Shown here piece by piece: positions 1 to 7,598 of a stretch of 13,709 nt of DNA. Below the pieces are notes generated by a model. It searched no databases, had not been told where the DNA came from, and was given only the letters and a program-made list of their open reading frames with translations. The stretch spans positions 1-13,709 of the forward strand of contig JAFDZJ010000207.1 of assembly GCA_018266965.1 (NCBI GenBank), written 5' to 3'. The translations under genes were made by a program, and so were the position numbers. This DNA is from Bacteroidota bacterium (GTDB taxonomy: Bacteria > Bacteroidota > Bacteroidia > Flavobacteriales > Weeksellaceae). Positions within the stretch are counted from its first letter, which is position 1, and the number at the start of each line of letters is the position of its first letter.

Positions 1-581
1 TTATTGAAGCACATAGTCATTTGAAATCTGTTGGTGCGAAGGAATTGAATGAGTTGGGAAAGTACAATGTTACCTATAAAAAAAATGTTTTAAAGGATTT
101 TTCGCAGCGTATTTTTTTTGTACAAGAGAGAATTGCAAAAAATGTATATCAATATCAAGAAACACTACCTAAATTGGATTGGATACTAACAAAGGAAACT
201 AAATCGTTGCTCGGATATAATTGTAAATCTGCAAAACTAAATTTTAGAGGAAGAAATTATATAGCATGGTACACTACGGATGTTCCTAAAAATGATGGCC
301 CATATATTTTCCAAGGATTACCTGGTCTGATTCTTCAAATAACAGATCAAACAGGAACTTTTGATTTTACAGCAACTGCCATTGAGAAAAAGAAAATGAA
401 TATCTATTGGAGAAACGAAAAAACCGTAATGCCTATTAGTAGAGATGATTTTAGAAAAATTCAGAGAAATTATTTTGAAAATCCTACATTTTTCTCGACA
501 AGAAAAGCATTTGATGAATCAGGTAAAGAAATCAAATCAACACTTCCACCCAAGGTCTATAACCCGCTAGAGTTGGAATAA
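1..581 (+). CDS. GLPGLI family protein, 5'-truncated by the window edge
   Basis: The reading frame is open from the first base (codons in phase with base 3), so the start and any signal peptide lie outside the window; the first in-frame TTG at base 21 is not a credible start. The signature GLPGLI is encoded at 315-332, inside FQGLPGLILQITD. Upstream of it lie the other blocks usual for this family: LGYNCKSAKLNFRGR with its conserved Cys, then an AWYT block and a GPY/F block. The family (Porph_ging / GLPGLI) is made of secreted or periplasmic Bacteroidota proteins of unknown biochemical role, often near TonB-dependent receptors. About 193 residues are visible; the C-terminal end is intact and is followed by a terminator hairpin. 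No function beyond family membership can be given. Confidence 0.9.
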   Translation, partial: IEAHSHLKSVGAKELNELGKYNVTYKKNVLKDFSQRIFFVQERIAKNVYQYQETLPKLDWILTKETKSLLGYNCKSAKLNFRGRNYIAWYTTDVPKNDGPYIFQGLPGLILQITDQTGTFDFTATAIEKKKMNIYWRNEKTVMPISRDDFRKIQRNYFENPTFFSTRKAFDESGKEIKSTLPPKVYNPLELE

Positions 582-599
582 TTTATTTAAAAAAAATAG

Positions 600-634
600 A
601 AAAGTCCCTTTCGAATGATTGGGATTTTTTCTTT
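600..634 (+). terminator. Intrinsic terminator of the GLPGLI gene
   Basis: AAAAGTCCC (600-608) pairs with GGGATTTTT (621-629) through one G-U pair. The stem merges into a T-rich tail, TTTTTTCTTTT. It lies 19 bp after the stop codon. The A-rich left arm means it could also act on minus-strand transcripts. Confidence 0.7.
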
Positions 635-828
635 TAAATATTACATTTTTTTTACCCTATTCATAGTCAATTAAAAAATAAAATTCTTTTTACCTTCATA
701 TTTATTTACATTAAAGGAAATAGTGTTATGAAACTGTATAACCTGTTATGCGTTTGTAATTATAAATTATTGAAAATAAACACCATACGCTAAAACTCTA
801 AATATAAAACGCACTAATCAAATGATAA

Positions 829-880
829 GACGCAAAAAAATCGAAGATTTTTAATTTTAATATCGTTATTGCTTTGCGTC
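829..880. repeat. Inverted repeat with an internal hairpin
   Basis: Outer arms GACGCAAA (829-836) and TTTGCGTC (873-880) are perfect reverse complements 36 nt apart. Between them a second perfect stem, AAAAATC/GATTTTT with a GAA loop (836-852), can form. No T tract follows, so it is not a standard terminator. It could be an RNA structure or a protein-binding site; function unknown. Confidence 0.5.
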
Positions 881-940
881 ATAAAAACATTAAGCCTTTA
901 AAATAAACTTATTGTGATTTTGCATAAAATATTCCACAAT

Positions 941-958
941 TGCACAACAAGTTGTGCA
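941..958. promoter_or_regulatory. Perfect 18-bp palindrome, candidate operator
   Basis: TGCACAAC-AA-GTTGTGCA is a perfect 8-bp inverted repeat with a 2-bp spacer, the typical geometry of a binding site for a dimeric helix-turn-helix regulator. It lies about 80 bp upstream of the -33 element of the receptor operon, which would suit an activator or a distal operator. There is no T tract, so a terminator is unlikely. No regulator gene is nearby, so the cognate protein is unknown. Confidence 0.45.
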
Positions 959-1037
959 TATTAATTATTAAGCTATCAAAAACAGCACAAAAGCAATGTG
1001 AACAAAATTTAAAACAAAAATCATATCACTACTATTA

Positions 1038-1066
1038 TTGGGATATAAAAAAAATAAGTAACTTTG
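1038..1066 (+). promoter_or_regulatory. Bacteroidota-type promoter of the TonB receptor operon
   Basis: A -33 TTG (1038-1040) is separated by 18 bp from TAACTTTG (1059-1066), an exact match to the TAnnTTTG -7 consensus of the Bacteroidota housekeeping sigma factor. Transcription should start near 1071, giving a leader of roughly 58 nt. The leader is A-rich before the ATG and has no Shine-Dalgarno motif. Confidence 0.75.
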
Positions 1067-1128
1067 CTTCCCTTTTCTAACGAATTGAGAATTAAACTAA
1101 AAAAGAATAATAATACAAAAAAATAAGT

Positions 1129-3996
1129 ATGTTTAAAAGGTTATCACTTATCTCCTTGTTTACATTGCTTCCTGCATCTTATTACTATGCACAGACTACG
1201 GTACATGCGTACCTGAAAGATGCAGATGGTAAGGTTGTAGAACAAGCCAATGTAGAGCTAAAAGGAGAAGGAAACGAAGTAAAAGCCGATAAAATTGGAT
1301 ATTTCCAATTTGTCGATTTGAAACCCGGACACTACCAGATTGTAGTTTCCAAACCGAATTTCGATACCAAACTGGTAGAGTTTGATGTTGCCGAAGAAAA
1401 GAAAAAAGATTTGGGAGTGATTACACTCTATTCTCAATTTTCGGGAGCCAATCAAGGTATGGTATTGTTGGATAGTTCCGGCGAGGACGACAATAACTCT
1501 TCCCAAACTGCAACGGTAGGACTTTTGCAATCTTCACAAGATGTATTTTCTAGGATTGCAAGTTTCGATCTAGGTGCTTATTGGTTCCGACCAAGAGGTA
1601 TTGATGGTAGAACAGGAGAAACCATGATGAATGGAGTTTCCATGGCAGGAAGTGATGACGGAAATGTGGATTTTGGTACTTGGGGAGGACTCAACGAAAT
1701 TACCCGTTATCCGGAAACAGCTGCCAATCATTCTCCCTCGGAGTACGCTTTTGGTGGTGCAAATTCGGTAGTCTATAAAAATACTATCGCCTCCGAATAC
1801 AGAAAAGGTAGCCAACTTACTTACTCGCTTACCAACAGAAATTATAGAAACAGATTGTCTTACAGATATTCTTCCGGAATGAGCAAAAATGGTTGGGCTT
1901 TTACCGGAATGATTGCTAGAAGATGGGCACAAGAAGGAATACAAGAAGGTACTTTCTACGATGCACTTAGTGGATATTTGGGAATTGAGAAAAAAGTAAA
2001 TGATAACCACACCATAACATTCAATGCTATTGGTTCTAATTATAAAAGAAGCACATCTAGCCCAAACACTCAGGAAGTAACTGATTTCCGTGGTGTACAT
2101 TACAATTCCTATTGGGGTTGGCAAGATGGAGAAAAAAGAAGCGAAAGAGTGAAGAAAGGTTTCCAACCGCTTTTGCAACTTACAGATTATTGGAAAATAA
2201 ACAAGGATACCCAACTTTGGACAACAGTTTCTTACCAGTTTGGGAAAGAAAAAAGTTCGAGGCTGGATTGGTACAAAGCCAACAATCCATCGCCAACCTA
2301 TTATAGAAACTTACCAAGTTATTGGCTCAACTACAAGAATCCTTCTCCGGAACAGTTTGCAAATATTGCACTTACACAAGATTGGTGGACAAACAATGAT
2401 CCTACACATACCCAAATCAATTGGAGTAACTTGTACAGTGCCAATTACAACGCTCCTTACATCAACGAATTGGGCGGGAAAAGAGCCATCTACTTTTTAG
2501 CTGATGATGTGAAAGATGATAAAATCTGGAATGTTTCTACTCACCTTACCCACAATTTCTCCGACAATACTAGGTTTATCCTAAATTTATCTTACCAAAA
2601 TTATAAATCCGAACAATATAGAGAGGTTAATGATTTGCTAGGTGCAGATTTTGCCCTAAATATGGACGCTTTTGCTGCCAATAAAACGGGGAGTAAATTC
2701 TGGGGAAAATTCAATGAACTAGAACCAGATAGCCAAGTAGGCAAAAAAGTTGGCGATAGAATAGGTTATAACTATATTTTCCGAAGACAAGAAGTGAAAG
2801 TAAATCCAGAATTGAAATTCTCTACCGGTAATTTTGATGTATTTGTTTCTGCCTTGTTAGGTTATACCAACAATAGTAGAGAAGGATTGTGGAAACACTA
2901 TCTATATCCAAGTTCATTGGGCAAAGGAAGCGATACCAATTTTTGGGATGCTGGTCTGAAAGGACAAATAACTTATAGAATTAATGGTAGAAATTTCTTG
3001 GTGTACAACGGAGCGTATTTCAGCCAATCGCCTTATCTTAATGATATTTATTTTAATGCTAGGGTAAGTGGAGTAACCACACCGAAAATTAAAAATGTAT
3101 TGATAGATGCCAATGACCTTAGCTATGTAATTGCTACTCCTTTTGTGAAAATGAGATTGACAGGATATTTGGTAAATACTATGAATGATACCAATGTGCA
3201 AAGATTTTTTGCTGATGGTATCAAACTTACAACCCTTAGCGAGACTGGAGATCAAACTCCCGTGCAAGAAGGTGCTTTTATAACCCAAGTACTTTCCGAT
3301 GTTAATAAAAGAAACATGGGGGCAGAGTTAGGATTACAAGTGAAACTTACCCCAAGTCTTACTGCTAGTGGTTTGGTAAGTTATGGACAATATACCTATA
3401 CCAACAATCCTACCGTATATTTCGCTTCAGATGCTATCGGTATATTCAGAGAAAAAGATGCCAACGGAAACTTGGTGGACAGATCTTATACCAATATGGG
3501 AACTGCTTATCTTAAAAATTACAAACAAGGAGGTACTCCACAAGAAGCATATTCATTGGGATTGAGATATAGTAGTCCAAAATTCTGGTGGTTAGGAGGA
3601 AATTGGTCTTATCTAGGACATTCTTACCTGGATCCATCTGCTGTTATAAGAACAGACAGGTTTTACACCAACCAAATTACAGGTGTTCCTTATGATGGTG
3701 TAAACCAAGATGAACTTACCAGAGTACTTGCACCTACAAAATTGCCTACTGCATTTTTCTTCGATGTCAATGCAGGAAAATCTTGGTTGATAGGCAAATA
3801 CTATGTGCTAATTTCAGCTACTGTTAATAATGTTTTGAATAACAAATCCTATATTACAGGAGGTTTCGAGCAAACTAGAAATGTAAATTACCAAGATTAT
3901 ACCGCCGATAAAGATAGTGGAAATATGGTGTTTGCTCCAAAATATTGGTACAACCAAGGAAGATCGTATTTCGTAAATGTACAATTCAGATTTTAA
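1129..3996 (+). CDS. TonB-dependent outer-membrane receptor with carboxypeptidase-regulatory-like domain
   Basis: This 955-residue protein should be an outer-membrane beta-barrel that imports a substrate using TonB-ExbBD energy. A signal peptide covers residues 1-21 (basic start, LSLISLFTLLPAS core, cleavage around YYA|Q). Residues 23-100 form a carboxypeptidase-regulatory-like beta-sandwich (DADGKVVEQANVELKG, GYFQFVDLKPGHYQI), as in many Bacteroidota receptors. A linker rich in Asp/Asn/Ser (about 115-127) precedes a plug-like region around 133-250 containing FRPRGIDGR and MMNGVSM. The rest is aromatic-rich barrel ending in VNVQFRF, with the terminal Phe expected of barrel proteins. The start follows an A-rich leader. 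The DUF5689-type lipoprotein gene begins 26 bp downstream, so the two are probably co-transcribed. The partner is not a recognisable SusD, so this is not a standard glycan SusC/D pair. The substrate is unknown. Confidence 0.93.
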   Translation: MFKRLSLISLFTLLPASYYYAQTTVHAYLKDADGKVVEQANVELKGEGNEVKADKIGYFQFVDLKPGHYQIVVSKPNFDTKLVEFDVAEEKKKDLGVITLYSQFSGANQGMVLLDSSGEDDNNSSQTATVGLLQSSQDVFSRIASFDLGAYWFRPRGIDGRTGETMMNGVSMAGSDDGNVDFGTWGGLNEITRYPETAANHSPSEYAFGGANSVVYKNTIASEYRKGSQLTYSLTNRNYRNRLSYRYSSGMSKNGWAFTGMIARRWAQEGIQEGTFYDALSGYLGIEKKVNDNHTITFNAIGSNYKRSTSSPNTQEVTDFRGVHYNSYWGWQDGEKRSERVKKGFQPLLQLTDYWKINKDTQLWTTVSYQFGKEKSSRLDWYKANNPSPTYYRNLPSYWLNYKNPSPEQFANIALTQDWWTNNDPTHTQINWSNLYSANYNAPYINELGGKRAIYFLADDVKDDKIWNVSTHLTHNFSDNTRFILNLSYQNYKSEQYREVNDLLGADFALNMDAFAANKTGSKFWGKFNELEPDSQVGKKVGDRIGYNYIFRRQEVKVNPELKFSTGNFDVFVSALLGYTNNSREGLWKHYLYPSSLGKGSDTNFWDAGLKGQITYRINGRNFLVYNGAYFSQSPYLNDIYFNARVSGVTTPKIKNVLIDANDLSYVIATPFVKMRLTGYLVNTMNDTNVQRFFADGIKLTTLSETGDQTPVQEGAFITQVLSDVNKRNMGAELGLQVKLTPSLTASGLVSYGQYTYTNNPTVYFASDAIGIFREKDANGNLVDRSYTNMGTAYLKNYKQGGTPQEAYSLGLRYSSPKFWWLGGNWSYLGHSYLDPSAVIRTDRFYTNQITGVPYDGVNQDELTRVLAPTKLPTAFFFDVNAGKSWLIGKYYVLISATVNNVLNNKSYITGGFEQTRNVNYQDYTADKDSGNMVFAPKYWYNQGRSYFVNVQFRF

Positions 3997-4022
3997 TCCA
4001 TCAATAATTTAAAATAAATAAA

Positions 4023-5414
4023 ATGAAAAATATTAAATTCATCAAAACGACCATGATAGCTGTTGCTATGGCGTTTTCACTTAACTCGTGTGTGAAGGAC
4101 AGTGATTATACTGTGCCAACTATACAGTGTAATACTAAATTCGCTGCAGCCAATCACACTTTGGGAGATTTAGTGGCTATTGCAAAAACTAATCCTACAC
4201 CTGCGGATATCATTACTACAGATTTTATTGTAGAAGCATTCGTTACTTCTAGCGACGAACAAGGAAATATCTATAAAATGCTTTTCGTACAGGATAGTCC
4301 TACCAATCCAACTCAAGGAGTAGAAATAGATATAGACGGAGGAAACCAATATATCAATTACCCAGTTGGAGCATTGTTAAGGATTAACCTAAAAGGACTT
4401 ATTGTACAAGGTGCTAATGGTAATATCAAAATTGGTTCTTATGATCCTAGTTATGCTGTTGGAAGGATCAATCCTAACAAACTTTCTACTTATATTGAAA
4501 GAGTTTGCGATGGACAATATCCAATAAGAGCGGAGGTAAAACCATTGGAATTTAACTCTATCAATGAAGCTTTGAAAAACGGAGCTCACATTAATCAATT
4601 AGTGAAAATTAATAATGTTCAGTTTGAAGACCCGGAATTGACAAAGAATTTTGGTAATGCAGATAATACTGCCGATAGATATATTGTGGACAAAAAAGGA
4701 GCAAGACTCGATCTTCGTATCAGCAATTATGCCTCATTTGCCAAATCTCCAATTTCTCCAAATTTCGCAGGAAGTGGAAGTATTGTTCTTAATTTAAGCA
4801 GATATACAACCACCGATCAAGCATATATCAGTAGTCTGAATGATATTAGTTTTACACTACCAAGATTTGCACCGGGAGTTCCGGAACCTCCTTTGGCTTC
4901 TGCTGTTAATCTTTTTAATGGTGCAGATTTCGAAAACTGGGCTACTTTCCTTAGTAGTGTTAATAGTTTTGGTCTAAAACCTTATGCTACACAAGGGGTA
5001 GGTTTAGGTTACAACGGTACTAATTCTTTACAAATATTGGGTACGCCAACTGCAAATGATTATGTATTCACTTCTTTTGCTGGGCCTGGTCTTCCTGCTA
5101 ATCCAAAAAGAATTACCATGTACATCAAAGGTACTTCTCCTGGCAAATCTTTGTCTTTCAATGTCTATAAAACCGATGGAACTTTCTATCCATTTAATTT
5201 AGGCGTATTTGCTAATGGTGCTATTTTGGATCCTTCGGATAACAACCAATATACAGGTAATATCAATACCGCAGGAAATTGGAAAATGGTAGAACTTACG
5301 CTTACCGGACTTGCAAACCTAAATCTAACAGATACTACAAAACCAATCTTTGCTCTTAAAACTGGTTCTGGTAGTGCTTACAACTTACAAATAGACAATA
5401 TTAAAATCGAGTAA
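4023..5414 (+). CDS. DUF5689-type lipoprotein, probable surface partner of the TonB receptor
   Basis: A 463-residue lipoprotein: N-terminal basic residues and a hydrophobic run lead to the lipobox LNSC, with Cys23 as the lipidation site. The residues right after it (VKDSD) carry Lys/Asp, resembling the charged lipoprotein export signals that send Bacteroidota lipoproteins to the cell surface. Residues about 40-285 match the DUF5689 type by overall pattern (TTDFIVEAFVTSSDEQGNIY, FVQD, GVEIDI, VGALLRINLKG, then ADRYIVDKKGARLDLRISN). Residues about 300-463 form a second beta-rich module of jelly-roll / choice-of-anchor style (FNGADFENW, KRITMYIKG, NWKMVELTL, final LQIDNIKIE), plausibly ligand-binding. 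It follows the receptor gene by 26 bp and is closed by a strong terminator, so it likely acts as the receptor's surface ligand-capture subunit. The ligand is unknown. The DUF5689 call is from memory of the family. Confidence 0.8.
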   Translation: MKNIKFIKTTMIAVAMAFSLNSCVKDSDYTVPTIQCNTKFAAANHTLGDLVAIAKTNPTPADIITTDFIVEAFVTSSDEQGNIYKMLFVQDSPTNPTQGVEIDIDGGNQYINYPVGALLRINLKGLIVQGANGNIKIGSYDPSYAVGRINPNKLSTYIERVCDGQYPIRAEVKPLEFNSINEALKNGAHINQLVKINNVQFEDPELTKNFGNADNTADRYIVDKKGARLDLRISNYASFAKSPISPNFAGSGSIVLNLSRYTTTDQAYISSLNDISFTLPRFAPGVPEPPLASAVNLFNGADFENWATFLSSVNSFGLKPYATQGVGLGYNGTNSLQILGTPTANDYVFTSFAGPGLPANPKRITMYIKGTSPGKSLSFNVYKTDGTFYPFNLGVFANGAILDPSDNNQYTGNINTAGNWKMVELTLTGLANLNLTDTTKPIFALKTGSGSAYNLQIDNIKIE

Positions 5415-5433
5415 TACTAATTTTACTATACCC

Positions 5434-5469
5434 AAAAAGTCCTTACAAGAAATTGTGAGGACTTTTTTT
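5434..5469 (+). terminator. Strong intrinsic terminator of the receptor-lipoprotein operon
   Basis: A 15-bp stem (5434-5448 with 5453-5467, one G-U pair) is capped by a GAAA tetraloop and ends in a run of seven T residues. It lies 19 bp after the lipoprotein stop codon and closes the two-gene operon. Confidence 0.92.
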
Positions 5470-5578
5470 GTTAATGAAAAGGTTTGATTCTATAAAAGTA
5501 TAGTACAAACAATTCATAAAATTGGATAGACAATAGACAGTTGAATCTACCAATGTAAAAAAATATTCAAAAACTGGA

Positions 5579-5605
5579 TTGTTTCAAGAAATAACATTAT
5601 TTTTG
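5579..5605 (+). promoter_or_regulatory. Promoter of thrS-infC
   Basis: TATTTTTG (5598-5605) matches the TAnnTTTG -7 box; a TTG at 5579-5581 lies 16 bp upstream, slightly short for a -33 element. The start of transcription should be near 5610, leaving only about 20 nt before the thrS ATG. That leaves no room for a T-box or other leader regulation. Confidence 0.65.
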
Positions 5606-5629
5606 CATACAAAATTTTTAAGCTAAAAA

Positions 5630-7567
5630 ATGGTTAAAATAACTCTTCCAGACGGAAGCATCAAAGAATTTGAAGGAAAAGTTACCCCAATTCAGGTAGC
5701 ACAATCCATTAGTGAGGGACTTGCAAGAAATGTTATTTCGGCAATTGTCAATGAAAAACAAGTTGAAATAACAACGGATATTACCGTTGACTCTACACTA
5801 CAATTGCTTACATGGAATGATGTACTTGGGAAAAAAGCTTTTTGGCATTCTTCTGCACACTTATTGGCACAAGCAATTCTTTTCTATTTTCCAAATGCTA
5901 AATTAACAATTGGACCAGCAATTGAAAATGGCTTTTACTACGATGTAGATTTTGGAAATGATACACTTAGCGAAAAAGATTTTGAAAAAATAGAGAAAAA
6001 AATGTTGGAAAATGCTAAAAAAAATTCAACATTTCAATTGTATGCTGTTTCCAAAGCAGATGCTTTGAAAGAATATCAAAACAATCCTTTCAAAACCGAA
6101 CTTATCCAAAACTTGGAAGATGGCGAAATAACTTTCTGCAAACATGACGACTTTACGGATTTGTGCCGTGGAGGTCATATCCCAAATACAGGGATAGTGA
6201 AGGCAGTAAAAATATTAAATGCCGCTGGAGCTTATTGGAGAGGAGATGAAAAAAATCCACAACTTACAAGGGTATATGGAATTTCTTTTCCTAAACAAAA
6301 AGAGCTAACCGAATATTTGGAAAGATTAGAAGAGGCCAAAAGAAGAGATCATAGAAAACTTGGGAAAGAATTAGGTATTTTTGCTTTTTCAGAAAAAGTA
6401 GGAGCTGGACTTCCTCTTTGGTTGCCAAAAGGAGCAGCACTCAGAAAAAAATTAGAAAACTTTTTATCCGAAGCTCAAAAAAAAGCTGGATACGAGTTTG
6501 TAATGACTCCTCATATTGGTAATATAGAGCTGTACAAAACTTCTGGTCATTATGAAAAATATGGAGAAGATAGTTTTCAATCCATAAAAACTCCAAATGA
6601 AGGAGAAGAGTTTTTCCTAAAACCAATGAACTGTCCACACCATTGCGAAATTTATAAAGTGGGACAATGGAGCTACAGAGATTTGCCAAAAAGATATGCC
6701 GAATTTGGTACCGTATATAGATATGAACAATCCGGAGAATTGCATGGATTGACCAGAGTAAGAGGTTTTACTCAAGATGATGCCCATTTATTCTGTACTC
6801 CGGATCAATTATTGAAGGAATTTGAAGGGGTAATAGATTTGGTAATGTATGTTTTTAATTCTTTAGGATTTTCTGATTTTACCACACAAGTATCTTTAAG
6901 AGATAAAGAAAAGAGAGAAAAATACATCGGTTCCGACGAAAATTGGGAAAAAGCAGAAAATGCAATAATACAAGCCGCCAACAACAAAGGGTTGAAAACT
7001 GTTATAGAATACGGGGAAGCTGCATTTTATGGTCCCAAATTAGACTTTATGGTAAAAGATGCACTAGGAAGAAGCTGGCAACTTGGTACTATACAAGTAG
7101 ATTATAACCTACCCGAAAGGTTTGATCTTTGGTACACAGGAAGCGACAATGAAAAGCATAGACCTGTAATGATCCACCGTGCTCCTTTTGGTTCCATGGA
7201 AAGATTTATTGCAATTTTAATAGAAAATACCGCAGGAGATTTCCCACTATGGTTGAGTCCGGAACAATTTATAATACTACCAATTTCAGAAAAATTTGTA
7301 GATTATGCTAAAAAAGTTTCTCATTTGCTAGGAAATCACGAAATTAGCGGTTTGGTTGATGATAGAAATGAAAAAACAGGCAAAAAAATTAGAGATGCCG
7401 AATTGAAAAAGATACCTTTCATGCTTGTAGTTGGAGAAAATGAAGAGAATGAAAATACAATTTCTGTAAGAAGAAGAGGCGAAGGAGATCTTGGAACAAT
7501 GCAGATAGATCAATTCATAGAATATTTCAAAAAATCTGCTGATACAGGTTTTGAATTTGGAAAATAA
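5630..7567 (+). CDS. thrS: Threonine--tRNA ligase
   Basis: Charges tRNA-Thr with threonine in the cytoplasm; class II aminoacyl-tRNA synthetase of full length (645 residues). Domains: TGS at about 1-62; editing domain with HSSAH (His73, His77) and DLCRGGH (Cys179, His183); class II catalytic core from about 245. Zinc ligands that recognise threonine are visible as Cys335 (MNCPHH), His386 (TQDDAH) and His516 (IHRA). Motif 2 is YRYEQSGELHG with Arg364; motif 3 is GSMERFI with Arg525. The HGTP anticodon-binding domain occupies about 545-640. The ATG follows an A-rich stretch. It is the first gene of an operon with infC, a pairing that is common in bacteria. All key residues are present; nothing suggests damage. 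Confidence 0.98.
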   Translation: MVKITLPDGSIKEFEGKVTPIQVAQSISEGLARNVISAIVNEKQVEITTDITVDSTLQLLTWNDVLGKKAFWHSSAHLLAQAILFYFPNAKLTIGPAIENGFYYDVDFGNDTLSEKDFEKIEKKMLENAKKNSTFQLYAVSKADALKEYQNNPFKTELIQNLEDGEITFCKHDDFTDLCRGGHIPNTGIVKAVKILNAAGAYWRGDEKNPQLTRVYGISFPKQKELTEYLERLEEAKRRDHRKLGKELGIFAFSEKVGAGLPLWLPKGAALRKKLENFLSEAQKKAGYEFVMTPHIGNIELYKTSGHYEKYGEDSFQSIKTPNEGEEFFLKPMNCPHHCEIYKVGQWSYRDLPKRYAEFGTVYRYEQSGELHGLTRVRGFTQDDAHLFCTPDQLLKEFEGVIDLVMYVFNSLGFSDFTTQVSLRDKEKREKYIGSDENWEKAENAIIQAANNKGLKTVIEYGEAAFYGPKLDFMVKDALGRSWQLGTIQVDYNLPERFDLWYTGSDNEKHRPVMIHRAPFGSMERFIAILIENTAGDFPLWLSPEQFIILPISEKFVDYAKKVSHLLGNHEISGLVDDRNEKTGKKIRDAELKKIPFMLVVGENEENENTISVRRRGEGDLGTMQIDQFIEYFKKSADTGFEFGK

Positions 7568-7598
7568 AAATAGTCAATAACATTTAAAATATACAACA

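Larger units (their letters stand above)
582..1037. other. Long AT-rich intergenic region with inverted repeats
   Basis: There is no gene between the GLPGLI stop and the receptor promoter; the only small ORFs are about 10 codons with nothing to support them. After the terminator the region is very AT-rich with scattered CGC-containing islands that pair with each other: TGCGTTT (749-755) with AAACGCA (807-813), GACGCAAA (829-836) with TTTGCGTC (873-880), a local hairpin AAAAATC-GAA-GATTTTT (836-852), ATTGTG (911-916) with CACAAT (935-940), and a perfect palindrome at 941-958. No exact TAnnTTTG box was found on either strand, so no small RNA gene is called. It may hold regulatory sites for the downstream operon. 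Confidence 0.5.

Noticed and set aside
21..23. TTG at 21 as the start of the GLPGLI gene
   Set aside because: The frame is open to the window edge and no signal peptide follows this codon; the gene is truncated by the window.
1570..2214. A 214-codon open frame on the minus strand inside the TonB receptor gene
   Set aside because: It lies wholly within a clear receptor coding sequence, its translation is low-complexity with no recognisable domain, and no promoter or terminator supports it.
4023..5414. SusD-like assignment for the lipoprotein after the TonB receptor
   Set aside because: It lacks the alpha-helical TPR-like SusD pattern and is predominantly beta-rich; the pattern fits DUF5689 plus a jelly-roll-like module.
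6164..6181. GGH instead of the more familiar GPH in the ThrS editing-site motif DLCRGGH
   Set aside because: The metal-site-type residues Cys179 and His183 are kept, and I recall GGH as a normal variant in Bacteroidota; not treated as unusual.
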